Counted from the stretch's first letter, positions 9,048-18,614 are shown. The stretch is DNA of 64,000 nt from Pleomorphomonas oryzae DSM 16300 (GCF_000422965.1 NZ_AUHB01000015.1:84118-148117), one strand, 5' to 3'. Notes: generated by a model not told the origin, from the letters alone. Numbers and translations are program-made.

Positions 9048-9412
9048 TGGCGCATATGGTTCATGCCATTCAGTGCATCGGCTGCCCGATTGGCTGCGGC
9101 GGCGAAGTCACCGTCAAGGACGGCGTCGTTGCCGAGATGACCGGCTTCACCTGCAACAAGGGGCTGGCCTATGCCGCCGAGGAAGTGGTGGCGCCCAAGC
9201 GCATGGTGACGACGACGGTGCGGGTATCGGGCGGTGGCTTGCCGCTGTTGCCGGTGGTCTCGGTGACGCCGGTGCCGAAGGAGCGCATCTTCGACTGCTT
9301 GCGGCTTCTGCGCTCCGTGTCGGTTGCCGCGCCGGTCACGGAGGGCACGATCATCGTGTCCGATGCCCTAGGCCTCGGTGTCGACTTTCGCGCCGCCCGT
9401 GACATTGCCTAG
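9044..9412 (+). CDS. DUF1667 Cys-rich protein, third gene of the GlpA-like operon
   Basis: A 122-aa DUF1667 protein. Cysteines in CIGCPIGCGG (about residues 8-17) and FTCNKG (about 37) could ligate an iron-sulfur cluster, and TTTVRVSGGGLPLLPV is typical of the family. Members accompany GlpA-like and NADH-oxidase-like flavoproteins, which supports a role as an electron-transfer subunit. The start overlaps the previous stop by 4 bp. The 3' end converges on the sugar transferase gene, with only 2 bp between the stop codons and no terminator. Confidence 0.85.
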   Translation: MMAHMVHAIQCIGCPIGCGGEVTVKDGVVAEMTGFTCNKGLAYAAEEVVAPKRMVTTTVRVSGGGLPLLPVVSVTPVPKERIFDCLRLLRSVSVAAPVTEGTIIVSDALGLGVDFRAARDIA

Positions 9413-9414
9413 CT

Positions 9415-10893
9415 TTAGTAGGCGTTTTCCTGGTTGATGATGCGCACCGGTGTCAGCATCAGGATGTAGAGGTCGAACAGCACCGACCAGTTTTCGATGT
9501 AATAGAGGTCGTGCTCGACGCGTGCCTGGATCTTGTCGGGCGTGTCGACTTCGCCGCGCCAGCCATTGATCTGCGCCCAACCGGTGACGCCCGGCTTGAC
9601 CTTGTGACGTGCAAAGTAGCCGTCCACCACCTCTTCCCAGAGCTTGTGCGCGGTATGGGCATTGACCGCGTGCGGGCGCGGGCCGACCAGCGACAGGTCG
9701 CCCTTCAATACGTTGAACAACTGCGGCAGTTCGTCGATCGACGTCTTGCGAATGAAGCGACCGACCGGCGTCACGCGCGGATCGCCGCGCGTCACCACCT
9801 TCTCGGCCTTGATGTCCGCCTGATCGGCATACATCGAGCGGAACTTCATCACCGAGATCACTTCGTTGTTGAAGCCGTAGCGGGGCTGGCGGAACAGGAT
9901 CGGTCCCTTCGACGTCGTCCTGACGGCAATGGCCGCGCCGAGCATCAGCGGCGACAGCGCAACGATGGCCAGGCTGGCTATTGCGACGTCGAACACGCGT
10001 TTCGATACCTGCGACCAACCGGTGATGGGACGGTCGAACAGGTCGAGAAATGGCACCCGGCCGATGTAGGAATAGGAGCGCGGGCGGAGGCGCAGCTTGC
10101 TCGAGTGGGCGGACAGGCGGATGTCGACGGGCAGCACCCACAGCTTTTTCAGAAGTTGAAGGATGCGCACCTCAGCCGTCGGCGGCAGGGCAACAATGAC
10201 GAGATCGACGGCAGCAAGGCGGGCAAAATCAACCAGGTCGGAGGTGTTGCCGAGCTTGGGGAAGCCGCTCTTGCTCTCGGGACTTCGGTCGTCGTTACGG
10301 TCATCAAAGATGCCGAGAATCGCCAGTTCGTTGCCGCCGGTCTCTTCAAGCGCGGTGATCAAGGCCTCGGCCATGGCGCCGCCACCGAGGATCACGGCCC
10401 GCTTCTGCAGGCGACCGGCGCGGGTGAGCCGGCGCGTCGCCAGCGCCGTTATGGCCGAGGAAAGGCCCAGCGTCATCACGCCGGCCACATACCAGACCGG
10501 GAACCACAGACGTGCGATGTCGGGCACGCCGTCGCCAATGACCAGCAGCACGGAGACGAAGCCGAACACGCTCGACCATGCCACCAGAAGCTTGGCGAAA
10601 CGCCGGGGGTGGTGGCGCAAGAGCGACAGGTCGTTGGCACCGAGGACTTGGGCAACGATGAGCGTCAGGAAGGCGGCACCGACGGGAATCGTCGTGGTCA
10701 GGCCGGCCAGCGAAACCGAAAACAATGGCAGCAGGGCGACACCAACCACGGACAGGCAAAACCATTCGAATGCCGCGGCAAGGCCGCTTACCAGCGATGG
10801 AGCGATGGAAGCATTGCGATAGTTCTGGGCGACCGTTGCCGCCGTGGCCGCAAGGGGTGAAGCAGGTCCGGTGGCTGGCTCTGTGGTGCTCAT
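9415..10893 (-). CDS. Exopolysaccharide initiating sugar transferase (polyprenyl-phosphate sugar-1-phosphate transferase)
   Basis: A 492-aa membrane enzyme that transfers a sugar-1-phosphate, often glucose or galactose, to undecaprenyl phosphate to start exopolysaccharide synthesis. The N-terminal half has several membrane segments and a Rossmann-like CoA_binding_3 domain (VILGGGAMAEALI). The C-terminal bacterial sugar transferase domain starts at KRVFDVAIAS and holds KFRSM, RKTSIDELPQL, SLVGPRP and KPGVTGWAQINGWRG. This is the WbaP/ExoY/PssY class; the sugar cannot be told. I start at MSTTEP rather than 25 codons upstream because a GGAATGGA ribosome binding site precedes it. It is co-directional with the export gene next to it. 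Confidence 0.9.
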   Translation of the reverse strand: MSTTEPATGPASPLAATAATVAQNYRNASIAPSLVSGLAAAFEWFCLSVVGVALLPLFSVSLAGLTTTIPVGAAFLTLIVAQVLGANDLSLLRHHPRRFAKLLVAWSSVFGFVSVLLVIGDGVPDIARLWFPVWYVAGVMTLGLSSAITALATRRLTRAGRLQKRAVILGGGAMAEALITALEETGGNELAILGIFDDRNDDRSPESKSGFPKLGNTSDLVDFARLAAVDLVIVALPPTAEVRILQLLKKLWVLPVDIRLSAHSSKLRLRPRSYSYIGRVPFLDLFDRPITGWSQVSKRVFDVAIASLAIVALSPLMLGAAIAVRTTSKGPILFRQPRYGFNNEVISVMKFRSMYADQADIKAEKVVTRGDPRVTPVGRFIRKTSIDELPQLFNVLKGDLSLVGPRPHAVNAHTAHKLWEEVVDGYFARHKVKPGVTGWAQINGWRGEVDTPDKIQARVEHDLYYIENWSVLFDLYILMLTPVRIINQENAY

Positions 10894-11000
10894 CACTATC
10901 CATTCCCAAGGCGGCCGAAACCGCCAAGATGCTGCAAAAGTCCTGAAATGAAGTAAAATTGCGGACAATCTGCCCGCCTAAACGCCGGCAACTTCCAGCG

Positions 11001-11564
11001 TCAAAACAGCCGCTGGGCAACCTTCAACACGTCGCCAGGCCGCACCAGGGCACTCGGTGGCAGCGTACCCGTATAGGTCTTGCCGTTCAGTCGGCGCGAT
11101 ACCCCGATGTGGCGCTCGTCGGCACGCGAGGTAAACCCACCGGCGATAGCAACGGCGGTCTCGATGCTCATGGTGTTGACGTAGGTATATTGGCCGGGAT
11201 TGCGCACCTCGCCCATGATGAAGAAGGGGCGATAGGTGTCGACCTCGACCGTCACATCGGGCTTGGTCAGATAGCCGTTCCTGAGGCCTCGGGTGAGGGC
11301 GCCCGCCACCTCCTGCGTGGTCAGGCCGCGCACTGCGACGTTGCCGACCAGGGGATAGGCGATGTAGCCCGCCTGATCGATGGTGAATGTGCCCGACAGC
11401 GCCGTCTGCTCGAAGACGGTGACGCGTAATTTGTCGCCGCTGTCCAGTCGGTATGGACCGTCGAGCCCGTCCGGAACGGACGTGCCTGGCAGCTGCCGTT
11501 GGGGCAGGGTCGTGCAGGCGCCGAGGCCGAGCAAAGCCAGACCGAGAAAGGCGCGTCGCTGCAT
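11001..11564 (-). CDS. Polysaccharide export lipoprotein, Wza/ExoF-like
   Basis: A 187-aa outer-membrane polysaccharide export protein. The N-terminus is a lipoprotein signal with lipobox LGAC, so Cys about 17 should be lipidated. The Poly_export domain follows (YRLDSGDKLRVTVFEQ to NGYLTKPDVTVEV), then one SLBB-like segment (FIMGEVRNPGQYTYVNTMS). It is about half the length of E. coli Wza and fits the short family common in alphaproteobacteria. It lies about 107 bp upstream of the sugar transferase on the same strand and diverges from the chain-length gene, so the three are one polysaccharide locus. Confidence 0.88.
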   Translation of the reverse strand: MQRRAFLGLALLGLGACTTLPQRQLPGTSVPDGLDGPYRLDSGDKLRVTVFEQTALSGTFTIDQAGYIAYPLVGNVAVRGLTTQEVAGALTRGLRNGYLTKPDVTVEVDTYRPFFIMGEVRNPGQYTYVNTMSIETAVAIAGGFTSRADERHIGVSRRLNGKTYTGTLPPSALVRPGDVLKVAQRLF

Positions 11565-11768
11565 GCGAAAATCCCCACGAAATCAGCGCGAATACGTGGG
11601 ACGACCCTAGTCCGGCATGGTTAATGAAAGGAAAATGCTGTTCAGCAATTCTTTATGAAGTCTTGGCGCGCTGATCAAAACGCCGGTGCCAGTAACAATT
11701 TTGCGATGCTTAACGGGCTGGTTACCATACCCGACCATGCTTTTGGCATGCAAAGGCAAGCTCGACCC

Positions 11769-13124
11769 ATGAACGTGTTCGGCCCAACCCCCGCCGGTGA
11801 GGCGGGAGAGGGCCTGCGTCCGGCTGGTTTCCGGCTTGTTTTGAGGCGAGCAGCTCTCGTGTTCGCACTGGCTGTCTCAGCTGCCGCGGCGACTCACGGC
11901 CTTTTGTCGACCCTGCCGTCGGGCGTTGAGGTCGGGGCCAGTCTGACCATCGACCGAAAGGGCGCGGCTGAAAGCGTCGTCGATGCCGCTTTTCTTGAGG
12001 CGCAGGCCAAGCTCATTGCCTCTCGCGATACATTGCGTCGCGCAGCGAGCGAGCTGGGTGTCAACGAGGCCACGGCGTTTGCGCAGCCACCATTTCAGAC
12101 GCGCATATTGGCGGCGATCGGGCTGGGAGGCGCCAGCAAGCTGGTCTCGCCGGACGAGCGGCTGACCGATGCGTTGGCAGCGCGATTCTCCGCTGCGCCA
12201 TCCGGACGTGGCCGGGCGATCAACGTCCGTTTTTCGGCTGAAAATTCCGATTTTGCCGTCCGCTTCGTCAACCGGGTCGTCGCCGACTATCTTTCCCTTC
12301 AAGGCACGGATGGTGGCGTCGGCGCGCGATTGGTGGCGGACGCGGCACCGATCGAGGAGGCGGCAAGCCTTTCACCTTCTTCAGGGGCTTGGCTGGTTGG
12401 GCTGTTAGTGCTGGCCTCGGGCGGGATCGCGGCAGCCTTCGGTCGCTGGCACCGGCGCGAGACGATCGAATTGCCCCAGGAAGCGCCGCTTGCCGTCGGT
12501 GCCCTCGACTCCGTGGATCCCGAGGTGTCCCACGACGAGGCTCCTCCGGCGGTAGAAAAGACTGTCCCGCCTCTCGCCCCTGCACCGATTCCTTCTGATG
12601 CTATTCCCGGCGTCGATCTCGCCGGGCGTCGGCGGGTCGCGGTCGCCTGCTTTGGCGAAGGCGACGAGAACCGGCGGCTTGTCGACGAACTTGCCCGTGA
12701 GGGCGGCTTCAATGGCGCACGCATCGTCGTGGTCGATGCCGGTCGACGTACCGACGATCGACCGGGGCTCGCCGAACTCCTGGCTGGCGAAGCGGATTTC
12801 GCCGACGTCATTCAACGCAATGCGACTTCACGGGCCCATGAAATCGGCGCCGGTCGCCTGCCGCTGGCGGCGCTCGCCGAAGATACGGAGGCTGCCGCCA
12901 TGCTTCTCGAAGCGCTGGAGCAGACCTATGACCTCGTGCTGATCGACCTGGGACGGCTGCGTGCCGATCCGGCCTTCACGCTGTTCGCCCGGCTCGCAGG
13001 CCAGCTCATGCTGACCGGAGATGCCGATCCCGGAGCCGTCGACACGCTGCTCGCCGCCCTCGGCCGACGAGGCGTCACGAGCATCGTACGCGTGGCTGCG
13101 CCGGCCGGCGACATGGCGGCCTGA
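11769..13124 (+). CDS. Chain-length regulator with degenerate tyrosine-kinase domain (Wzz/BY-kinase-like)
   Basis: A roughly 451-aa protein with a Wzz-like arrangement: a membrane segment near residues 25-45, a periplasmic region (GVEVGASLTIDRKG to VNRVVADYLSL), a second membrane segment (WLVGLLVLASGGIAAAF) and a cytoplasmic domain from about 275. The latter follows the BY-kinase fold (RRRVAVACFGEGDENRRL, IVVVDAGRRTD, YDLVLIDLG), but the Walker A site has no GK[ST] and the C-terminal Tyr cluster is missing. It may therefore regulate chain length without kinase activity. The start is uncertain: ATG at 11769 begins the conserved part; in-frame ATGs exist at 11706 and 11748. Confidence 0.75.
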   Translation: MNVFGPTPAGEAGEGLRPAGFRLVLRRAALVFALAVSAAAATHGLLSTLPSGVEVGASLTIDRKGAAESVVDAAFLEAQAKLIASRDTLRRAASELGVNEATAFAQPPFQTRILAAIGLGGASKLVSPDERLTDALAARFSAAPSGRGRAINVRFSAENSDFAVRFVNRVVADYLSLQGTDGGVGARLVADAAPIEEAASLSPSSGAWLVGLLVLASGGIAAAFGRWHRRETIELPQEAPLAVGALDSVDPEVSHDEAPPAVEKTVPPLAPAPIPSDAIPGVDLAGRRRVAVACFGEGDENRRLVDELAREGGFNGARIVVVDAGRRTDDRPGLAELLAGEADFADVIQRNATSRAHEIGAGRLPLAALAEDTEAAAMLLEALEQTYDLVLIDLGRLRADPAFTLFARLAGQLMLTGDADPGAVDTLLAALGRRGVTSIVRVAAPAGDMAA

Positions 13125-13141
13125 TCCTTTAAATTATAAGT

Positions 13142-13360
13142 CTAGCCCTCGACGCGCCGGTCGGCTCGCGCCATCCAGGCGACGAGCAGGCCGGCTGGCG
13201 GCACCCAGAGCAAGCCGGCTACGACGTAGTAGACGAGCTGCCACCAGAAGTTCACGCCGGGCAGCATTGCCACGCCGATCACCATGGCGATCAGCGCATA
13301 CACCGGCACCGTGATCACCAGGATGATGGTGCCGATCAGCTTTCTGAGACTTGAGGACAC
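13142..13360 (-). CDS. DUF2842 small membrane protein
   Basis: A 72-aa protein with two hydrophobic segments (TIILVITVPVYALIAMVIGV and a second around WWQLVYYVVAGLLWVPPAGLL) ending in a short basic tail. This is the DUF2842 pattern seen across Rhizobiales. I start at the GTG with GGAGG just upstream (revcomp, 5-6 bp spacing); longer versions add a non-conserved leader. The function is unknown. It converges with the chain-length gene, 17 bp apart. Confidence 0.75.
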   Translation of the reverse strand: MSSSLRKLIGTIILVITVPVYALIAMVIGVAMLPGVNFWWQLVYYVVAGLLWVPPAGLLVAWMARADRRVEG

Positions 13361-13481
13361 GCCTGCCTCCGCCGTTCCTAGGGAGCGAGCTTCAGTGAAA
13401 CTGTGGCTTGCTAGGCCGTGGGACTCCGACATGCGCCTCCGGAAGGTATCCGCGAGCGCGAATGTCGGAGTGAACCACTCG

Positions 13482-14768
13482 TCAGTCGATGCGGGCGAGC
13501 GCCTGCTCAAGGTCGGCGATGATGTCGGCAACATCCTCGATGCCGATCGACAGGCGCACCACGTCCGGCCCGGCACCGGCCGCCACCTTCTGCGCATCGG
13601 TGAGCTGCTTGTGCGTCGTCGAGGCAGGGTGGATGACCAGCGAGCGGGTATCGCCGACGTTGGCGAGGTGAGAGAACAGTTCCACGCTCTTCACCAGTGT
13701 TACGCCGGCCTCGTAGCCGCCCTTGAGGCCGAAGGTGAAAACGGCGCCAGCGCCCTTCGGCGCGTATTTCTGCTGCAGGCCATGATAGCGATCGCCCGGC
13801 AGACCGGCGTAGGACACCCAGGCCACCTTGGGATGGTCGGACAGGTATTCGGCGACTGCCATGGCGTTGTCGACGTGGCGCTGCATGCGGAGCGGCAGCG
13901 TCTCGATGCCCGTCAGGATCTGGAAGGCATTGAAGGGCGAGATGCAGGGGCCGAGATCACGCAGGCCGAGGGCCCGGCAGGCGACGGCGAAGGCGAAGTT
14001 GCCGAAGTTCTTGTGGAAGACGAGACCGTTATACTCCGGCCGTGGTTCGCACAGCATTGGATAGCGGTTCTCGCGCGACCAGTCGAAGTTGCCGGCGTCG
14101 ACGATGATGCCACCCAGCGAGTTGCCGTGACCGGCCAGGAACTTGGTCAGCGAGTGCACCACGATATCGGCACCGTGTTCGATCGGCCGACAGAGGTAAG
14201 GTGTCGCCAGCGTATTGTCGACGATCAGCGGCACGCCGGCTCGCTTGGCCACATGAGCGACGGCTTCGATATCGGTGATGATGCCGCCGGGGTTGGCGAT
14301 CGATTCAACGAAGATCGCCTTGGTGCGCGGCGTCACCGCCTTCTCGAAGGAGGAGGGATCGGCCGGATCGGCCCAGACGACGTTCCACCCGAAATTCTTG
14401 AAAGCGTTGTTGAACTGGTTGATCGAGCCGCCATAGAGCTTCCGGGAGGCGATGAACTCGTCACCGGGCTGCAGCAAGGTATGGAAGACCAGAAGCTGAG
14501 CGGCGTGGCCAGACGCTACGGCGAGCGCCGCGACGCCACCCTCCAACGCCGTCACGCGCTCTTCCAGCACGGCCTGTGTCGGGTTGGTCAGGCGACCGTA
14601 GATATTGCCGAAGGCCTCAAGACCGAACAGTTTGGCCGCCTGATCGACGTCCTCGAAGACGTAGGACGCCGTCTGATAGATGGGGGTGATGCGGGCGCCG
14701 GTGGTCGGGTCGGGAGCGGCGCCGGCGTGGATGGCAAGCGTCGAAAATCCGGGGGTCTGTTCGGTCAT
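13482..14768 (-). CDS. metY: O-acetylhomoserine aminocarboxypropyltransferase (O-acetylhomoserine sulfhydrylase)
   Basis: A 428-aa PLP enzyme of the Cys/Met metabolism family that makes homocysteine (or methionine with methanethiol) from O-acetylhomoserine. The PLP lysine lies in DIVVHSLTKFLAGHGNSLGG; YGRLTNPT, ASGHAAQ and VIHPASTTH are also visible. The Q-A-S-Y-V-F motif and total length fit MetY rather than MetB or MetC. I start at MTEQTPG because GGGAGAG precedes it; the longer ORF reads into the promoter. No SAM riboswitch was seen upstream. Confidence 0.9.
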   Translation of the reverse strand: MTEQTPGFSTLAIHAGAAPDPTTGARITPIYQTASYVFEDVDQAAKLFGLEAFGNIYGRLTNPTQAVLEERVTALEGGVAALAVASGHAAQLLVFHTLLQPGDEFIASRKLYGGSINQFNNAFKNFGWNVVWADPADPSSFEKAVTPRTKAIFVESIANPGGIITDIEAVAHVAKRAGVPLIVDNTLATPYLCRPIEHGADIVVHSLTKFLAGHGNSLGGIIVDAGNFDWSRENRYPMLCEPRPEYNGLVFHKNFGNFAFAVACRALGLRDLGPCISPFNAFQILTGIETLPLRMQRHVDNAMAVAEYLSDHPKVAWVSYAGLPGDRYHGLQQKYAPKGAGAVFTFGLKGGYEAGVTLVKSVELFSHLANVGDTRSLVIHPASTTHKQLTDAQKVAAGAGPDVVRLSIGIEDVADIIADLEQALARID

Positions 14769-14912
14769 TTGTCTCTCCCTCATCGCCTCTTGGCTTGGGC
14801 CGACCAAGCCGAAAGACCGGGCCGATAACGAGCGCTGCGGATCGATCGGCGCGTCGGCCGGCATTTGGGCCGACACCCTAATCCTTCGACCGGCGACGAG
14901 ACAAGGGCAGCT

Positions 14913-15449
14913 TCAGCTTTGGCGTCTGCCGCCCGACAACCGGCCGGCTGCCAGCGCGGCCGCGGCCAGAAGCGCGCAGAGGAGAGCGCCAATCAGCGGC
15001 AGGCGCGGTCGTCCGATGATTGCGGCCAGGAAAGTCAGCGGCGGCACTTCACTCTTGAGGCGTTTCTCGCCGCTTCGGATAGCTGCCGGGTCGCCCAGCC
15101 AGAAGCGCTCAAGGAAATACAGGCGAGCCTCGCCGATCGGCTGCCCTTCGAACTCCACACCGAGCAGATGCCGCTGGTCGTCCGGCCCGTTGCCGAAGGC
15201 GCAACGCAGACGGCCTGACCGACTGCCGAACAGGTCGCTGATGCGATAGTCGACGGCGAAGACCGCAAGCAGGCTATCGGAGCGCGTCAGTCCGTCGACG
15301 ACAAGCTCGCCGTTTTCCTCAAGGGCGGGCAGGACATTGAGGCAAGCATGGGCGTCGCGGTAGCCCTCCGCCAGCCACCAGCCCTCGGTGGCGAACACCG
15401 CGGCGATGGCCGCGGCGGCGGCGATCGTGAGAAGACGGGCCGACCGCAC
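14913..15449 (-). CDS. Membrane-anchored protein of unknown function, coupled to hemB
   Basis: A 178-aa protein I cannot assign. It has an N-terminal hydrophobic segment (LLTIAAAAAIAAVFATEG, about 6-23), a central 110-residue soluble domain and a second hydrophobic segment (LIGALLCALLAAAALAAG) before a short basic C-terminus, so the central domain is probably periplasmic. Its GTG start is 1 bp past the hemB stop, which implies translational coupling. No catalytic motif is evident. It is followed by metY on the same strand after a 144-bp gap. Confidence 0.6.
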   Translation of the reverse strand: MRSARLLTIAAAAAIAAVFATEGWWLAEGYRDAHACLNVLPALEENGELVVDGLTRSDSLLAVFAVDYRISDLFGSRSGRLRCAFGNGPDDQRHLLGVEFEGQPIGEARLYFLERFWLGDPAAIRSGEKRLKSEVPPLTFLAAIIGRPRLPLIGALLCALLAAAALAAGRLSGGRRQS

Positions 15450-15450
15450 G

Positions 15451-16554
<1,104 letters not shown>

Positions 16555-16618
16555 TCATGATTTGATCGATACTCCGGCGCAAAATTGAGGCAGCCGAACA
16601 AACTGAAAGGAATACCGG

Positions 16619-17053
16619 ATGAGCGGCAACGGCGAACAGCGGCAGCCCGAGGGGCTCGATACCGGGCTCTGGAGCAGGTTCGATGCTCGCCTGACGCTGG
16701 TCATCTATGTGCGATTTCTGTCCGCGGTATTTCTGGTTGCCGGTCTTCTGCGCTGGGCGACCATCCTTGGCTTCGGGGTTCCCAACGGCAACTTTCTGAC
16801 GCTGTCATCACCGATCATCGTGGCGACGTTGTTTTTCGCCGTGGCCGATCTCGTGGCGGCGGTGGGGCTGTGGCTGCTGGCTTCCTGGGGCACGGTGGTG
16901 TGGATGATCAGCGCGCTGACCGAGACGGCGCTCTACAGCGCCTATAATCCGCAGTTCGGCCGAAACTACCCTCTCATGGTCTTCCACATCGGAACCGTGG
17001 CGGTCTACGCCGTACTGTCGGCTTATTACGAGCGGACACGCGATCGTTTGTGA
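16619..17053 (+). CDS. DUF6163 membrane protein
   Basis: A 144-aa protein with four hydrophobic segments between residues 27 and 135 (for example VIYVRFLSAVFLVAGLL and IIVATLFFAVADLVAAVGLW), an acidic N-terminal tail and a short basic end. I assign it to DUF6163 on its shape and its position between hemB and ldtR, where Rhizobiales commonly have such a gene. The function is unknown. Confidence 0.65.
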   Translation: MSGNGEQRQPEGLDTGLWSRFDARLTLVIYVRFLSAVFLVAGLLRWATILGFGVPNGNFLTLSSPIIVATLFFAVADLVAAVGLWLLASWGTVVWMISALTETALYSAYNPQFGRNYPLMVFHIGTVAVYAVLSAYYERTRDRL

Positions 17054-17355
17054 GAGTCAACGAAGAGTTATTGCGTAAAATTTGCCAATTCGTCTCAACC
17101 GGCCTTCTCGACTAGAGTCGGGTCGATGAAAACTAGGTCGAATTTTGCGGATTCTCGCTGAAATTCATGGGGTCGTTGGTCTTTTAGGGCCGTAAAGCCC
17201 TGCTTTACCAAAGCGAAGACTCGGGTGGGTTTGGAGTCGCGTTAAACTAATATTCAGCTTGCCCCTTAAGCCGATTTTCAAAGCTCTCGGCTACTGTCGT
17301 GATCAAGGCGGACAAAGAGCCGCATCCAAAAAGTACGACAGAGAGGCTTTCCACC
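17054..17355. other. Leader region of ldtR
   Basis: About 300 bp without a gene. It holds short inverted repeats (AGGGC-CGTAAA-GCCCT near 17188 and CGACTAGAGTCG near 17110) and AT-rich promoter-like sequence around 17240-17255. Given the expected autoregulation of LdtR-type proteins the operator may be here, but I could not identify it. Confidence 0.4.
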
Positions 17356-17871
17356 ATGGCCAACGCCAAGCGCGCCTATGATCTTTATGCTAACGAGCCC
17401 GAAGAAGAGCAGGGCCTCCAGCCGCTCTACCTTGAGGCACTCCGCCTCGTGGAGCGTCTGCACCGCCGCCTGCTCGATGTCATCAAGGACGAGTTCGACC
17501 GTTCGGGCCGTACCGACGTCAACGCCGTTCAGGCCCTCCTGCTGTTCAACATCGGTGACAGCGAACTGACGGCCGGCGAGCTCCGGACGCGCGGTTACTA
17601 TCTGGGGTCCAATGTCTCCTACAATCTCAAGAAGCTGGTTGAGATGGGATACATTCATCATCAGCGTTCGCGCATGGACCGCCGCTCGGTTCGCGTCAAG
17701 CTGACGGACAAGGGCCAGGCGATCGCCGATATCGTCGGCAAGCTCTACAACCGCCATATCATCTCGATCGAGACAGTCGGCGGCATCAACCGCGACGACT
17801 TCAAGGTGCTCAACAAGTCGCTGCAGCGTCTTGAACGCTTCTGGACCGATCAGATCCTCTATCGCCTGTAA
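17356..17871 (+). CDS. ldtR: LdtR-type winged-helix (MarR-like) regulator
   Basis: A 171-aa regulator. The winged-helix core covers residues 45-125 (VQALLLFNIGDSELTAGELR, SNVSYNLKKLVEMGYI, RSRMDRRSVRVKLTDKG). The N-terminal YDLYANEPEEE and the C-terminal RLERFWTDQILYRL match LdtR, which in Rhizobiales including Liberibacter controls L,D-transpeptidase and osmotic-stress genes. I start at MANAKRAYD; an upstream in-frame ATG at 17299 adds 19 unlike residues. A strong terminator follows and an L,D-transpeptidase gene lies 743 bp downstream. Confidence 0.9.
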   Translation: MANAKRAYDLYANEPEEEQGLQPLYLEALRLVERLHRRLLDVIKDEFDRSGRTDVNAVQALLLFNIGDSELTAGELRTRGYYLGSNVSYNLKKLVEMGYIHHQRSRMDRRSVRVKLTDKGQAIADIVGKLYNRHIISIETVGGINRDDFKVLNKSLQRLERFWTDQILYRL

Positions 17872-17963
17872 GGTATTCCGGAAGCGCTCCGTGAGCTGGA
17901 CTTCCGAAGTCGAAACAGTCGACTTCGGTGCGCTTTCGAACCATCAGGTCTTCGCCTTGCGTA

Positions 17964-18000
17964 ACGGCCGCCGTTTGACACGGCGGCCGTTTGCTTTCTT
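17964..18000 (+). terminator. Rho-independent terminator after ldtR
   Basis: ACGGCCGCCG (17964-17973) and CGGCGGCCGT (17981-17990) form a perfect 10-bp stem with a 7-base loop, followed by TTGCTTTCTT. Confidence 0.9.
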
Positions 18001-18221
18001 GCCGCTAGGGCCTTCGGTTAATCGGATGCGCATGGCGTGGAAGTCAATGCGCGTGATTCATTCCGAATATCCATCGATCCACTGTCAATTGTGACATGGG
18101 CATTTCGAAAAAGATAATATCCGAAGGAAATACCCATCAGGGTGAACGCCGATACACGGCCTTTGCTGCCTCGTTAACCATTTTTTAACATTTTGATGTC
18201 AGATGTTAAGTGTATCGAGCA

Positions 18222-18333
18222 TGTCGGTTGGAATGCTTCCTCCCCTTTCCTGAGACCGGATGCATCGAACGTCTCAACTCCTCCCGAGACGCGCTACTTG
18301 GCCCTGAGCGCCCTCCTGCGCTCAGGGTCTTTT
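18222..18333 (+). ncRNA. Candidate trans-acting small RNA, alpha-r14/cuckoo-like, three CCUCC-loop hairpins
   Basis: A noncoding stretch predicts three consecutive hairpins, each with an anti-Shine-Dalgarno CCUCC in its loop. Hairpin 1: CGGT/ACCG at 18225-18228/18255-18258 with inner GGAA/TTCC around CTTCCTCCCC. Hairpin 2: CGTCTC (18270-18275) and GAGACG (18286-18291) around AACTCCTCCC. Hairpin 3: CCCTGAGCG (18302-18310) and CGCTCAGGG (18319-18327) around CCCTCCTG, then TCTTTT as terminator. Length near 115 nt and three exposed CCUCC loops match the rhizobial alpha-r14/cuckoo family, whose loops target ribosome binding sites. The upstream 18181-18195 is AT-rich. The 5' end is estimated. ORFs crossing it are not gene-like. 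Confidence 0.75.
18302..18333 (+). terminator. Terminator hairpin of the small RNA
   Basis: A perfect 9-bp stem (CCCTGAGCG/CGCTCAGGG) with an 8-base loop is followed by TCTTTT. It forms the third hairpin of the small RNA, and a further T-run follows at 18340-18345. Confidence 0.85.
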
Positions 18334-18614
18334 CACGTCTTTTTGTTGCCATGCCATTTGATCGTGTCTGGTCTGCGCAGCTGGCAGAGGTATTTATAGT
18401 CCTCGATTTCGCCATGAATTCCCGATAAACGGCGTGCCATTGAAGCTGTCATGCGAGTCTGTTGCAGGCGCTTCGTTTGCACGGGAATCTGCTGGAAAGG
18501 CTCCGTTAACCAAGGCCGTTGTCCATTGGGCCAAGGTTTCCGACGCTGTTGCCCGATTTCCGGCGTTTGAACAGTTCGATCTGGAGTGCGGTCGTGAAGG
18601 GATCATTTTTGTCG

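Noticed and set aside
14769..14912. Possible SAM riboswitch before metY
   Set aside because: No SAM-I or SAM-II consensus was found in the leader, only short GC-rich stems.
18193..18428. Short plus- and minus-strand ORFs across the three hairpins
   Set aside because: No ribosome binding site, no conserved composition, and they cross terminator-like structures; the small RNA explains the region better.
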